In this document: piece by piece, positions 52,995 through 63,116 of the stretch
Layout of the letters: every line of letters begins with the position of its first letter
Numbering within the stretch: position 1 is the stretch's first letter
Source of the DNA: Pyxidicoccus parkwaysis
GTDB taxonomy: Bacteria; Myxococcota; Myxococcia; Myxococcales; Myxococcaceae
Reading direction: 5' to 3'
Length of the DNA: 64,000 nt
Assembly (NCBI RefSeq): GCF_017301735.1
Contig: NZ_CP071090.1
Span: 9,662,001-9,726,000, forward strand
Notes under the pieces: generated by a model
What the model was told of the DNA's origin: nothing
The model's input: only the letters and a program-made list of their open reading frames with translations
The model's database searches: none
Program-made: the position numbers and the translations under genes

Positions 52995-53756
52995 ATGAAC
53001 ATCCTCGGGATGCAGACGCTGTTCGCGAAGGAGGTCCGGCGCTTCATGCGCGTGCCGGGCCAGACGGTCCTCTCGCCCCTCATCAGCACCACGCTGTACT
53101 TCATCGTCTTCGGCTTCTCCCTCTCCGGCCGCGTGCAGACGGTGGAGGGCATGCCCTACCTGCACTTCATCGTGCCGGGGCTCGTCTTCCTCGGCATCGC
53201 CAACAACGCCTTCCTCAACAGCTCCTCGTCGCTGTTCATCACCAAGATTCAGGGCACGGTGGTGGACCTGCTCGTGTCGCCGCTGGGGCCGGGCGAGCTG
53301 ATGGCCGGCTTCATCGGCGGCGCCATGGTGCGCGGCCTCGCGGTGGGCGGCCTCACGTGGGCCGTGGCCGCCCTCTTCACCGGCTTCAGCCTCGAGCACG
53401 CGTGGGTGGCCCTGTACTTCCTGCTGCTGTCCTCCTACGTCTTCAGCGTGCTGGGCATGCTCGCCGCCGTGTGGGCGGAGAAGTTCGAGCAGATCAACTT
53501 CTTCCCCACCTTCGTCATGCTGCCCCTCACCTTCCTGGGCGGCGTCTTCTACTCGGTGCGGAGCCTGCCCTCACCGTGGCACGAGGTCAGCCTCTTCAAC
53601 CCCATGGTGTACATGGTGGAGGGCCTGCGGTACGGCATGCTGGGGCAGAGCATCTACTCGCCCCTCGGTGGCGGGGCCATCCTCGCCGGCGTCGCCGTCG
53701 TCGCAACCGTCGCCACCTGGCTGGTGTTGAAGTCCGGTTACAAGATGAAGGCCTGA
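52995..53756 (+). CDS. ABC-2 type permease (YadH-like)
   Basis: A 253-residue membrane subunit with six helices. The cytoplasmic start MNILGMQTLFAKEVRRFMRV and the ABC-2 signature near the end (LPLTFLGGVFYSVRSLPSPW, LFNPMVYMVEGLRYGML) match YadH/NodJ permeases. It directly follows the ATPase gene, with which it forms the exporter. A hairpin 40 bp downstream should end the operon. Confidence 0.92.
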   Translation: MNILGMQTLFAKEVRRFMRVPGQTVLSPLISTTLYFIVFGFSLSGRVQTVEGMPYLHFIVPGLVFLGIANNAFLNSSSSLFITKIQGTVVDLLVSPLGPGELMAGFIGGAMVRGLAVGGLTWAVAALFTGFSLEHAWVALYFLLLSSYVFSVLGMLAAVWAEKFEQINFFPTFVMLPLTFLGGVFYSVRSLPSPWHEVSLFNPMVYMVEGLRYGMLGQSIYSPLGGGAILAGVAVVATVATWLVLKSGYKMKA

Positions 53757-53795
53757 AGGGGTAGGCCTGTCTCCCACATCCCGCCTTGCCGTCTG

Positions 53796-53815
53796 CCCCG
53801 GAGGGCGGGGTCTTT
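53796..53815 (+). terminator. Terminator after the ABC-2 operon
   Basis: CCCCG (53796-53800) pairs with CGGGG (53806-53810), followed by TCTTT. The stem is short but the T-rich end fits an intrinsic terminator between the permease and the kinase gene. Confidence 0.5.
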
Positions 53816-53881
53816 GTGGGGTAATCGCCGACTGGGATGTTTCCCACCCGGTGAGAAAGGGGGATATCCTCGGGGCATATC

Positions 53882-55528
<1,647 letters not shown>

Positions 55529-55546
55529 GACGGGGAAAAAGCACCC

Positions 55547-55573
55547 CGAAAATCCCCAAAGAATGATTTTTCG
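55547..55573 (+). terminator. AT-rich hairpin after kinase gene
   Basis: CGAAAATC (55547-55554) and GATTTTTCG (55565-55573) form an imperfect stem with one bulged T, in an unusually A/T-rich patch 18 bp past the kinase stop. It could be a weak terminator allowing some read-through to the HEAT-like gene. Confidence 0.4.
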
Positions 55574-55635
55574 AGATGGCGGCGGGCTCTGGCCCTCCTG
55601 GGTGGGCTGGATTTCTCGACGAGCCCCCCACCGCC

Positions 55636-56847
55636 ATGACCCCAGAATCCGTCCATCGCTCCGCCTCTCCCCCGACGGGCGCCCGGCGCTCTCCCCTCAT
55701 CTGGGTGGGGCTCGGCGCGGCGGTGCTGCTCGCAGCGATGGCCCTCATCTCCTGGGGCACTGGAGCTGACAGCGAGGCCGCTGGAGGAGGCACCGCCTCG
55801 ACGCCCCACTCTCGGGGCCCATCGGGCTCGGGCGGTGGTGATGGCCACTCCGGCCAGGGCACGCCCGAAGCCATGGCGGCGCCGCCGCGCTTCGACTCCA
55901 CCGTCTGCTGGCAGGACATCGAGCGCTTCAACGAGTCGGTAACAGTCGCCAACTTCCGCGACTGGGCCGCGCCCCTGCTCGCGTCGAAAGACGCCAACGT
56001 CCGCGACTACCTGCGCGAGCGCCTCACGGAGCTCATCGGCAACGACGCGGGCCATGCGCTCACGGTGCTGGAGTGGAGCCGCGACGCCGGACCCCGCGAG
56101 TTCAACGTCATCATGTCGGCCCTGCGCGACTCGCAGGCCGTGCAGCAGCCGCAGGTGGCCGCGAAGCTCCTGGAGCGCGGCCTGGACCCCACGCTCGACG
56201 GCCCCCGGCGCGCGGGCATCCTCTCCGCGCTCGACACGCAGAAGCGGCTCGAGCCGGGGATGCTCGGCAAGCTCGCGGACTTCGCGAAGGACCCTGTCTC
56301 CGGCGAAGCGGGCTGGGCCGCCACGCGCACCATCGCCCGGGTGATGAAGCGGGACTCCGGTGCGAAGGGAAGCGTGGCGCCGTACATGGACAAGCTGCTC
56401 ACCATCGGCACCGAGTCGCCCGACGAGCAGATTCGCTACCTCGCGCTGTCCATGCCCATGCACGCCACGCCCGTGCTGGATGAGGACGCCCACGCGCGCT
56501 ACGCGAAAATCCTCACCACCGAGGGCAGCCCCGACGGACGCGAGGCCGCCGCGCACAACCTCTCCGTATCCGGCGGCGACAAGGCGAAGACGCTGGAGCT
56601 CTTCGCGCGGCAGTTCGTCGCGGAGCCGGAGGTCTGCGTGCGTTGGGCCCTCTTCCGCTTCGCCGCGCGCGTGGCCGGACGGGACGCGCTGCCCGTCATG
56701 GCGAACATGGCAATCACGGACACGCGCTTCCAGCCCCTCTACCAGACCTTCGAGCGCATCTACGCGAGCGGCACCCTCGACTTCGTGCGGGTGTGGAACA
56801 GCCTGCCCGACCAGGACCCGTTCGCCTGCCTCGACCGCCACGACTGA
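55636..56847 (+). CDS. Membrane-anchored HEAT-like repeat protein
   Basis: A 403-residue protein from ATG 55636 (MTPESVHRSASPPTGARRSP). One membrane helix near the start (PLIWVGLGAAVLLAAMALISW) anchors a Gly/Ser linker and a large all-helical domain. Helical pairs such as QVAAKLLERGLDPTLDGPRR and DEQIRYLALSMPMHATPVLD look like HEAT/ARM repeats. Two cysteines frame the domain (TVCWQDIERF, EVCVRW). Function unknown. The similar gene begins 17 bp downstream, so they form an operon behind the kinase. Confidence 0.8.
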   Translation: MTPESVHRSASPPTGARRSPLIWVGLGAAVLLAAMALISWGTGADSEAAGGGTASTPHSRGPSGSGGGDGHSGQGTPEAMAAPPRFDSTVCWQDIERFNESVTVANFRDWAAPLLASKDANVRDYLRERLTELIGNDAGHALTVLEWSRDAGPREFNVIMSALRDSQAVQQPQVAAKLLERGLDPTLDGPRRAGILSALDTQKRLEPGMLGKLADFAKDPVSGEAGWAATRTIARVMKRDSGAKGSVAPYMDKLLTIGTESPDEQIRYLALSMPMHATPVLDEDAHARYAKILTTEGSPDGREAAAHNLSVSGGDKAKTLELFARQFVAEPEVCVRWALFRFAARVAGRDALPVMANMAITDTRFQPLYQTFERIYASGTLDFVRVWNSLPDQDPFACLDRHD

Positions 56848-56864
56848 GCCCGGAAGCCACCGCC

Positions 56865-57851
56865 ATGACTCGCACTCCTGCCCTCCTGCGCGCGCTCGGC
56901 CTGGCCGCGCTCTGCCACCTCCTGCCCTCCATGGCCTCCGCGTCCGAGCCCGCGCCCACCCTGCGCGCCGAGACATGCTCCGTCGAAGGCCTGATGGACA
57001 GCATCCGCCGCGGGCTCCACTCGAAGTCGGAGGCCTACAAGAAGTACCTGCGCACGCTGCTGCGCGAGTCCGCCGTCACGCTGCCGGACGCGGAGCTGCG
57101 CGCCGCCTACGAGCGCGAGACGGACCCCTTCATGGTGGAGCACCTCGCCGCCGCGCTGGTGGCGCGCACCGAGCGCGGCGCGGACCCCACGGCCATGGGC
57201 ATGGTGGCCAAGCGCATCCTGGAGGAGCGAGACCCGGCCCTGCGCGTCGCCTCGCTGCGCGCCCTGCGCCGCACCAGCGCCACCGAGAACACGGGTGACT
57301 TGTACGAGCGCCTCGCGCGAGACGCCTCGCCCGAGGTGCGCCAGGAGATGGCGACCAACCTCATCGAGGACAACGAGTACGTCTACTCGGGCCACCACGG
57401 CCCCGCGGCGGACGCAGCGGTGACGGCCGCCGCTGCCGCCGCGTCCACGGACGCGAAGGTGGCGGCGCGCATCCTCGACAACGTCTCCACCGAGCACATC
57501 AGCGCGGCATCGGCGGACCGCCTCCAGTCGCTGCTCCGCAGCGACGACGCGAGCGTGCGCGCGGCGGCGGCCAACGCGCTGGGCGGCGTGCCCTCGGAGC
57601 AGATGAGCGGCGCGAGGGAGACGCTGCTCGCCATGTACCGCGACGAGCCGGACACCGGGGTGCGGAAGATGCTCTTGCAGAGCATCGCCCAGCTCGGCTT
57701 CGCGGGCGCGATTCCGGACCTCCAGCGACTGCGCGGCGTGGACCCCGCGCTGGCGCCCGAGGTGGACGCGTGGATTCGGGCCCTCGGCCTGGGCCTTCAG
57801 GAGTGGAGCCTGATCCTGAGGGAGAAGCAGCGGATGCAGCAGGCTCCGTAG
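56865..57851 (+). CDS. Secreted HEAT-repeat protein
   Basis: A 328-residue protein from ATG 56865 with a signal peptide (MTRTPALLRALGLAALCHLL, cut near ASASEP). HEAT-type repeats are clear: DPALRVASLRALRRTS, SPEVRQEMATNLIED, DASVRAAAANALGGVP and DTGVRKMLLQSIAQLGF. Such solenoids bind proteins. An Ala-rich stretch (AADAAVTAAAAAASTDAK) is a likely loop. It is cotranscribed with the preceding HEAT-like gene. The partner is unknown; a scaffold in the periplasm is likely. Confidence 0.85.
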   Translation: MTRTPALLRALGLAALCHLLPSMASASEPAPTLRAETCSVEGLMDSIRRGLHSKSEAYKKYLRTLLRESAVTLPDAELRAAYERETDPFMVEHLAAALVARTERGADPTAMGMVAKRILEERDPALRVASLRALRRTSATENTGDLYERLARDASPEVRQEMATNLIEDNEYVYSGHHGPAADAAVTAAAAAASTDAKVAARILDNVSTEHISAASADRLQSLLRSDDASVRAAAANALGGVPSEQMSGARETLLAMYRDEPDTGVRKMLLQSIAQLGFAGAIPDLQRLRGVDPALAPEVDAWIRALGLGLQEWSLILREKQRMQQAP

Positions 57852-57864
57852 CAGAGCAGTCCAC

Positions 57865-57890
57865 TTCGAGGGCCGGCTCGCCGGCTCGAA
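57865..57890 (+). terminator. Hairpin just before the M23-like gene
   Basis: TTCGAG (57865-57870) pairs with CTCGAA (57885-57890), and CCGGC (57873-57877) with GCCGG (57880-57884), with GG bulged on the left arm. It ends just before AGGAACGACGATG. It may terminate the HEAT operon or shape the leader of the next gene. Confidence 0.4.
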
Positions 57891-57900
57891 AGGAACGACG

Positions 57901-58431
57901 ATGCGCAGCATCATGAAGACGGGTCTGTCCGTGCTGGCCATGGCGGCGCTGGTGCCGGCGGCGGTGACGGCTCACGAGGTTCGCGGCACCCACACCGGCA
58001 CGGTGTCCGCCACCACGTACTATCCGAGCAGCGGCAAGTTCCACGGCGCCGTGGACATCGCCTCGGGCGGCACGTGCAACTACTGGGGCGCGGAGACGGG
58101 CGTGGTCGGCTCCGTGTCCTGGAACGTCACCATCCGCACCACCGGCGTCGTGTGCTACGGCAGCGGCAGCGGCAACCAGAACGAGGCGAAGCACGTCTGG
58201 GCGAGCGGCTGGACGTTCCGCCAGTGGCACTTCATCAAGACGAGCGACTCGTACGACCGCACGTGTGACCGCTGCCAGGTGGGCAACATCGGCGGTACGG
58301 GCAACGTCACGGGCCCGCACTCGCACCTGCAGCAGGACAAGCTCGGCACCAACGACACGTCCTGGTACGCCGGCTACACCGTCCAGGGCGAGGGCGTGAG
58401 CCGCGCGGAGACCATCGGCTACCTGGATTAG
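57901..58431 (+). CDS. Secreted M23/LytM-like protein
   Basis: A 176-residue protein with a signal peptide (MRSIMKTGLSVLAMAALVPA, cut near VTAHEV). Zinc-ligand spacing of LytM peptidases can be traced: H48 and D52 in KFHGAVDIA, and H140-S-H142 in TGPHSHLQQ. The sequence between is unlike standard M23 enzymes and includes a Cys pair (GGTCNYWG, GVVCYGSG) and a second pair (DRTCDRCQ). It may cut cell-wall peptides or be a non-catalytic relative. It ends beside a 15-bp inverted repeat. Confidence 0.68.
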   Translation: MRSIMKTGLSVLAMAALVPAAVTAHEVRGTHTGTVSATTYYPSSGKFHGAVDIASGGTCNYWGAETGVVGSVSWNVTIRTTGVVCYGSGSGNQNEAKHVWASGWTFRQWHFIKTSDSYDRTCDRCQVGNIGGTGNVTGPHSHLQQDKLGTNDTSWYAGYTVQGEGVSRAETIGYLD

Positions 58432-58438
58432 TGCCTTC

Positions 58439-58501
58439 GACCCGCCGGGAGGCGGGGTTCCCCCCATTCCCCCTCCCCCCCACCCTGCCTCCTGGCGGGT
58501 C
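58439..58501. terminator. Long inverted repeat between convergent genes
   Basis: GACCCGCCGGGAGGC (58439-58453) pairs with GCCTCCTGGCGGGTC (58487-58501): 15 bp with a single G-T wobble and a 33-base C-rich loop. It lies between the ends of the M23-like gene and the opposing GST gene. Confidence 0.6.
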
Positions 58502-58519
58502 ACCCACGTCCGGGTTGCT

Positions 58520-59092
58520 TCAGCCCATCTTCATGGCGTGCGGACGCGCCATGAGCCGGTCGGCGTACGCCTCCAGCTTCGGGCGCCCCGACTTGCCGCC
58601 CAGCATGCGCATGTAGACGAACATCGAGCCAATCATCACGTCGGCGGCGGTGAACCAGTCACCGAAGAGCCAGGGCCCGTCACCGAGCTCGCGCTCCACG
58701 GCGTCGAGCGCGCTCTCGGCGTCCGTCCAGCCGCGCTGGGGCGTCGTCTCCACCTTCATCATTCGGTCGCCCATGGAGGGCTCGAGCTGCGCGGTGGAGT
58801 ACACCATCAGCGACAGGTAGCGGCCCCGCTCCGGCGCGCCAATCTTCGGCGCGAGCTTCGCCTCGGGGAACTTGTCCGCGAGGTAGATACAGATGGCGGG
58901 GTTCTCGAAGAGGCGTGCATCTCCGTCCACCAGCGCGGGCAGCTTTCCGGCGGGATTGATTTTCAGGTACTCGGGCGACTTCTGCTCACGCTTCGAGAGG
59001 TCGATGGGCACCAGCTCGTACTTCGCGCCGCACTCGTCGAGCATCCACTTTGCGACAACGGCACGGCTCCTCGGATTGAAATAGAGCTTCAT
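58520..59092 (-). CDS. Glutathione S-transferase family protein
   Basis: A 190-residue GST from ATG 59092 (MKLYFNPRSRAVVAKWMLDE), which has GGAGGA upstream. The N-terminal thioredoxin-like domain has the glutathione-binding motifs NPAGKLPALVDGD and LFENPAICIYLAD (the E/S-x-A/I site). The C-terminal helical domain has FTAADVMIGSMF. It is slightly short but complete. It probably detoxifies electrophiles; the substrate is unknown. Confidence 0.9.
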   Translation of the reverse strand: MKLYFNPRSRAVVAKWMLDECGAKYELVPIDLSKREQKSPEYLKINPAGKLPALVDGDARLFENPAICIYLADKFPEAKLAPKIGAPERGRYLSLMVYSTAQLEPSMGDRMMKVETTPQRGWTDAESALDAVERELGDGPWLFGDWFTAADVMIGSMFVYMRMLGGKSGRPKLEAYADRLMARPHAMKMG

Positions 59093-59197
59093 CGGGACTC
59101 CTCCGTTCGGAACTGTTGTTTCCATCATGTTGCATCTGCAGTGCGGCTCTGTACGACCCTACGGGCCTCACCCCGCATGACAACAAGGAGCGCCATC

Positions 59198-59668
59198 ATG
59201 AGCATTCGTACGTGGGTTGTCGCCGCCATCCTGAGCCTGTCCCTCCCGGCGGCCGCGCAGTCCCGGCAGTACGTGGACACGTCCTCCTATCTGACGTCCG
59301 AGGCGGACCTCAATGCGTGGTACCAGCTCAGGGCCAACCTGAACCAGAACTTCGACGACGTCTGCGGCGACACGTTCTGTGAGGGCGACTACAGCAACAT
59401 CCAGTCGCTGCGCTTCCGCTGCTCCGTGGACAACCGCACCGGCGTCATCGGCGAGTGCGTCTGGGTCTTCGCCGCCAGCAACGAGGAGGTCGACCCGGCC
59501 ACGGGCGCCATCTCCGTGGACGCGCAGTCGTTCACCTGCCGCGTGCCGCTGGCGCCGCGCACCACCATCCAGTCGCTGCTCGCCGCGCTCGCGGGCCCGA
59601 ACCCGCTGCGCGCGACGCTGCCCCGCTCCACGCTGAGCATCTACGACGGGCTGGCGGACTGCCTCTGA
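59198..59668 (+). CDS. Secreted protein of unknown function
   Basis: A 156-residue protein from ATG 59198, with AAGGAG upstream. The signal peptide MSIRTWVVAAILSLSLPAAA is cut before QSRQYVD. The mature part has six cysteines (DVCGDTFCEGDY, FRCSVD, GECVWVF, FTCRVP, ADCL) that should form three disulfides. Not recognised. It is divergent from the GST gene and convergent with the dipeptidase gene, with a strong hairpin between. Confidence 0.78.
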   Translation: MSIRTWVVAAILSLSLPAAAQSRQYVDTSSYLTSEADLNAWYQLRANLNQNFDDVCGDTFCEGDYSNIQSLRFRCSVDNRTGVIGECVWVFAASNEEVDPATGAISVDAQSFTCRVPLAPRTTIQSLLAALAGPNPLRATLPRSTLSIYDGLADCL

Positions 59669-59685
59669 GCGGTCACCGCACGGCT

Positions 59686-59726
59686 TGACGCGCCCCGCTC
59701 TCCAGGATGAGAGCGGGGCCGCGTCA
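59686..59726. terminator. Strong two-way terminator hairpin
   Basis: A perfect 10-bp stem CCCCGCTCTC (59693-59702) / GAGAGCGGGG (59709-59718), extended by TGACGCG (59686-59692) pairing with CGCGTCA (59720-59726) around one bulged C. It fills the gap between convergent genes. Confidence 0.7.
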
Positions 59727-59734
59727 CCCGCCGA

Positions 59735-61171
59735 CTACCGGTTGAAGTGGTCCGCGATGATGCTGGCCACCGAGCAGGTGAGCTTCTTGCCGGTGGGGAT
59801 GTGCAGGAACTCGTTGGGGCCGTGCGCGTTGCTGCCGGGGCCCAGCAGGCCGGTGATGACGAACTGCGCCTCGGGGAAGCGCTCGCCCAGCATGCCCATG
59901 AAGGGGATGGTGCCGCCCTCGCCCATGGACATGGCCGGCTGACCGAAGAACGTCTTCGACGCCGACTCCACCGCGCGCGACAGCCAGCTCGCCAGCGGCG
60001 GCGCGTCCCAGCCGACGCTCGCCTTCTCACCCTCGAACGTCACCTTGGCGCCGTACGGCGGGTCCTTCTCCAGCGCGTCCTTCAGCGCCTTCATGCCCGC
60101 CTTCGGGTCCAGGCGCGGCGGAATGCGCATGGACAGCTTGAAGGTGGTGAAGGGCCGCAGCACGTTGCCCGCGTTGTTCAGGGGCGGCATGCCGTCCACG
60201 CCCGTCACCGCCAGCGCCGGACGCCAGGTGCGGTTGAGCACCAATTCCGCGCCATCCTGAGACACCGGCCGCGCGCCCGGCACCCAGGGGAACTTGGTGT
60301 ACACCTCGTCGCCGAGCACCTTCGCGGCCTCGCGCGCCTGCTGGCGGCGGGCCTCGGGGATTTCGACGTGCAGGCCCTGCACCTTGATTTGGCCCGTGGA
60401 CTCGTCCTCCACGCGCGACAGAATCTGCCGGAGGATGCGGTAGGACGACGGGACGATGCCCGTCGCGTCACCCGAGTGCACGCCCTCGGTGAGGATGTCC
60501 ACGCGAAGGTTGCCGCCGACGATGCCGCGCAGCGACGTGGTCATCCAGAGCTGCTCGTAGTTGGCGCAGCCCGAGTCCAGGCACACCACCAGCGACGGCT
60601 TGCCGATGCGCGGCGCCAGCGCCTCGATGTACGCGGGCAGGTCATAGCTGCCGCTCTCCTCGCACGCCTCGATGAGGACGACACAGCGCGCGTGCGGGAG
60701 GCCCTGCTCCTTCAGCAGGCGGATGGCCGTCAGCGACGCGAAGGCGGAGTAGCCGTCATCCGCGCCGCCGCGCCCGTAGAGCTTGTCGCCCTCGCGCACC
60801 GGCGTCCACGGCGTCAGGTCCTGGCGCCAGCCCGTCATCTCCGGCTGCTTGTCCAGGTGGCCATACAGAAGGACGGTGTCGTCACCCTTGGTGCCCGGCA
60901 CCTCCATGTAGATGACGGGCGTGCGCGGGTTGCCCTTCTCGTCCTTGAGCTGGATGACCTCCAGCTCCAGGCCCGGCAGGTGCTGCGCCTGCGCGCGGCA
61001 CCAGTCCGCGATGAGTTGCACCGCGGCGGCCATGTGGCCGGACTTCACCCAGTCCGGATCGAAGGAAGGCGACTTGTTGGGGATGCGGATGTAGCGCTCG
61101 AGCGCCGGGAGGATTTCCTTCTCCCAGATGCGGTCGGACGACTCAGTGGCGGTCTGTACGTTGATGGCCAT
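59735..61171 (-). CDS. M20 family dipeptidase (CNDP-like)
   Basis: A 478-residue zinc dipeptidase from ATG 61171. The M20 metal motifs are seen in order: LLYGHLDKQPEMTGW, YGRGGADDGYSAFA, IEACEESGSYD (catalytic and metal Glu), LVVCLDSGCANY and, near the end, GPGSNAHGPNEFLHI. The middle part (LRVDILTEGVHSGDATGIVP) is the dimer lid domain. It is of the cytosolic non-specific dipeptidase/carnosinase type, hydrolysing short peptides. Complete. Confidence 0.94.
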   Translation of the reverse strand: MAINVQTATESSDRIWEKEILPALERYIRIPNKSPSFDPDWVKSGHMAAAVQLIADWCRAQAQHLPGLELEVIQLKDEKGNPRTPVIYMEVPGTKGDDTVLLYGHLDKQPEMTGWRQDLTPWTPVREGDKLYGRGGADDGYSAFASLTAIRLLKEQGLPHARCVVLIEACEESGSYDLPAYIEALAPRIGKPSLVVCLDSGCANYEQLWMTTSLRGIVGGNLRVDILTEGVHSGDATGIVPSSYRILRQILSRVEDESTGQIKVQGLHVEIPEARRQQAREAAKVLGDEVYTKFPWVPGARPVSQDGAELVLNRTWRPALAVTGVDGMPPLNNAGNVLRPFTTFKLSMRIPPRLDPKAGMKALKDALEKDPPYGAKVTFEGEKASVGWDAPPLASWLSRAVESASKTFFGQPAMSMGEGGTIPFMGMLGERFPEAQFVITGLLGPGSNAHGPNEFLHIPTGKKLTCSVASIIADHFNR

Positions 61172-61507
61172 GGCGTGAGGATGCAGAGCACGGAGTAGGG
61201 GCCCTGTCGACTGTGGGAACCCCTGAGGTAGAGCGGAAAAGCCCTCGTTCTCCAGCCTACCCCGCCTCCGTGCTGATGGCGCCTATCTGGCTCGCTATCG
61301 AGCGCGTGATACATCCCCAGTAGCACCGCCAACACATGCAACACGGAGTGTGCGTCCCGCGGGCGAGCTTCCCTGGACGCGCGGCTTCGCCATGCCCGCC
61401 CGCAATGCGAAAGGGCGCGGAAGAGACAGTGCTCTCCCGCGCCCTCGCGTTTCGATTCAGTGAGTCATTCCAGGCCTACGGCTTCACGCCTTCGGCTGGC
61501 CAGACAA
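61172..61507. other. 336-bp region between dipeptidase and discoidin genes
   Basis: Both genes run leftward. The region holds the terminator of the discoidin gene (61412-61445) and the dipeptidase promoter and leader. AGCACGGAG (61187-61195) and CTCCGTGCT (61266-61274) form a perfect 9-bp repeat with a 70-base loop across the leader, which could be chance. No coding frame is convincing. Confidence 0.4.
61412..61445 (-). terminator. Terminator after discoidin-domain gene
   Basis: AGGGCGCGG (61412-61420) and CCGCGCCCT (61437-61445) form a perfect 9-bp stem, with extra pairing GAGA/TCTC inside. It is 62 bp past the stop at 61508 on the minus strand. Confidence 0.55.
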
Positions 61508-62824
61508 CTACGGCTGGATTTCACGAACCGACATCCACTTGAAGTCCACGTCGTTGGCGTTGTCCCAACGGAACGTGGCGATGGGGCCGCCCCAGGTAAT
61601 CGGCATGGCGCCGACGGCGCCGCCGCAGTGCTGGGCGTCGCCGCCCCAGGTGCCGGAGTCCACCATGTCGTAGACCTTCTTCCAGGTCACCTTGTCGGCG
61701 TTCTCGTTGACGTACATCTCCAGGTGCACGGCTTCCTTGCCGCTGACGGTGGTGTTGCGCATCACCGCCTTGAAGCCCACCCAGCGACCCTTGAGCGCCG
61801 TGGTGGCCGGCTTGTACGCGGCCTGCTCGTAGGAGACGTGCCACGTCTCCTTCTGCCAGCGGGCGCGACCGTCATAGTGCAGGCCGCCCTTGTAGCTGCT
61901 GCCCTCGCAGCCGGAGTTGTTGTCGTTGTGCTTGCCGCCGCGCGCGTACCAGTCGAAGTTGTCCGAGGTGTCCTGCGCCGCGTTGAGCTTCACGAAGCCG
62001 GTCATCTCGATGTTCTTCCAGTCGTTCGCGGCCTGCATGTAGCCACGGCTCGCCAGCACGTCGCGGTCATACGTCGGAATCTTCGAGCCGCTGTAGCCCG
62101 TGGACGTGAAGACGCTCATGCGCACCTGGCTGCTCTTCATCTTCCAGGAGCCGTCCGAGTTGCGCGTAATCGTGTTCTGCGGGTCGAAGCGCGAGTCGCT
62201 CGTGGCGTTGTCCGCGAGGAACCACTGCTCGCCGCCGGACTTGGACGGGAAGAGCATCGTCACACCGAACTTGTCCTTGCCCGTGGTGGGCGCGGGGTCC
62301 GTGGGAGGCGGCGGGTCCGTCGGAGGCGTGGTGGAGCCGGTGATGGCCGCCATCTCCGAGATGCTCGCCCAGGTGTTGGAGGTGTTGCCGTTGACGGTGA
62401 CGCGCACGTAGCGGGCGTTCACCGTGGGGAACGTGTAGCGCTCCATGGACGCCGTCTTCCCGGAGGAGCTCCCGGAGAAGACCTGCGTGAAGGTGGTGCC
62501 GTCCGTCGAGGTGGCGATGACGAACTTGCTGGCGCGCGTGTTGCCGCTGTACCAGGCGATGTCCAGCGCGTTGATGGCCTTCACCGCGCCCAGGTCGCCG
62601 CGGATCCACTGGCCAATGCCATTGCTGGACCAGCGCGTCGCCAGGTTGCCGTCGATGGCATTGGCAGGCACATTTCCGTCGTTCCCGCTGGCGGTGGTGG
62701 AAGTGAAACCTCCGGCAGCCAGCGCGGGTGTCGCGGCCACGAACGCGGCCAGCGAGAGCGCGCCAACCGGCATGCGGAAGCGCTTCCATCCCCCCCGGGA
62801 CGAAGTCAGGTGCTGTCGATTCAA
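61508..62824 (-). CDS. Secreted protein with discoidin (F5/8 type C) domain and lectin-like C-terminal domain
   Basis: A 438-residue protein from TTG 62824, supported by CTGAGGTAG eight bases upstream; ATG 62773 is the alternative. A signal peptide ends at TPALAAGG. Residues about 38-165 form a CBM32/discoidin domain (ASGNDGNVPANAIDGNLATR, WIRGDLGAVKAINALDIAWY). A Pro/Thr linker (TTPPTDPPPPTDPAPTTG) leads to a C-terminal beta-sandwich of about 250 residues (FGVTMLFPSKSGGEQWF, GHKHND-like GGKHNDNNSG) resembling secreted proteins of polysaccharide-lyase or concanavalin-like fold. It probably binds or cuts an external glycan. Confidence 0.82.
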   Translation of the reverse strand: MNRQHLTSSRGGWKRFRMPVGALSLAAFVAATPALAAGGFTSTTASGNDGNVPANAIDGNLATRWSSNGIGQWIRGDLGAVKAINALDIAWYSGNTRASKFVIATSTDGTTFTQVFSGSSSGKTASMERYTFPTVNARYVRVTVNGNTSNTWASISEMAAITGSTTPPTDPPPPTDPAPTTGKDKFGVTMLFPSKSGGEQWFLADNATSDSRFDPQNTITRNSDGSWKMKSSQVRMSVFTSTGYSGSKIPTYDRDVLASRGYMQAANDWKNIEMTGFVKLNAAQDTSDNFDWYARGGKHNDNNSGCEGSSYKGGLHYDGRARWQKETWHVSYEQAAYKPATTALKGRWVGFKAVMRNTTVSGKEAVHLEMYVNENADKVTWKKVYDMVDSGTWGGDAQHCGGAVGAMPITWGGPIATFRWDNANDVDFKWMSVREIQP

Positions 62825-63116
62825 GTCACTACCTCAGGTGAGGCCGTGGAGTGCCACGACTCGCCGGGATGGATGTCTTCATCCCGGTGCGCCGCATTCC
62901 CCCACGGCGCGTTGGGCTTCCATCCGCTGACCGCCACACGGAAGACGCCCAGCAAGGCACTCTTCCCGCCACGGTCAGCGGCGTTGGTTGTTCAACGTTT
63001 CGGACTGCGGGCGAAAATACCCTTTGAGCCGATATGGAATTCCCAAGGCATTTGTGAGTCCGAGCCTGACTCCCTGCTCGTCCTGCATACGCGCGGAGGA
63101 GCGCCGCGCGTGTTGC
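62825..63116. other. 292-bp region upstream of the discoidin gene
   Basis: It holds the promoter and leader of the discoidin gene, and the 3' end of treZ abuts it on the right. A relatively AT-rich patch at about 62985-63055 (gttcaacgtttcgg, gatatggaattcccaa) is the likeliest promoter area. No gene or clear terminator seen. Confidence 0.4.
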
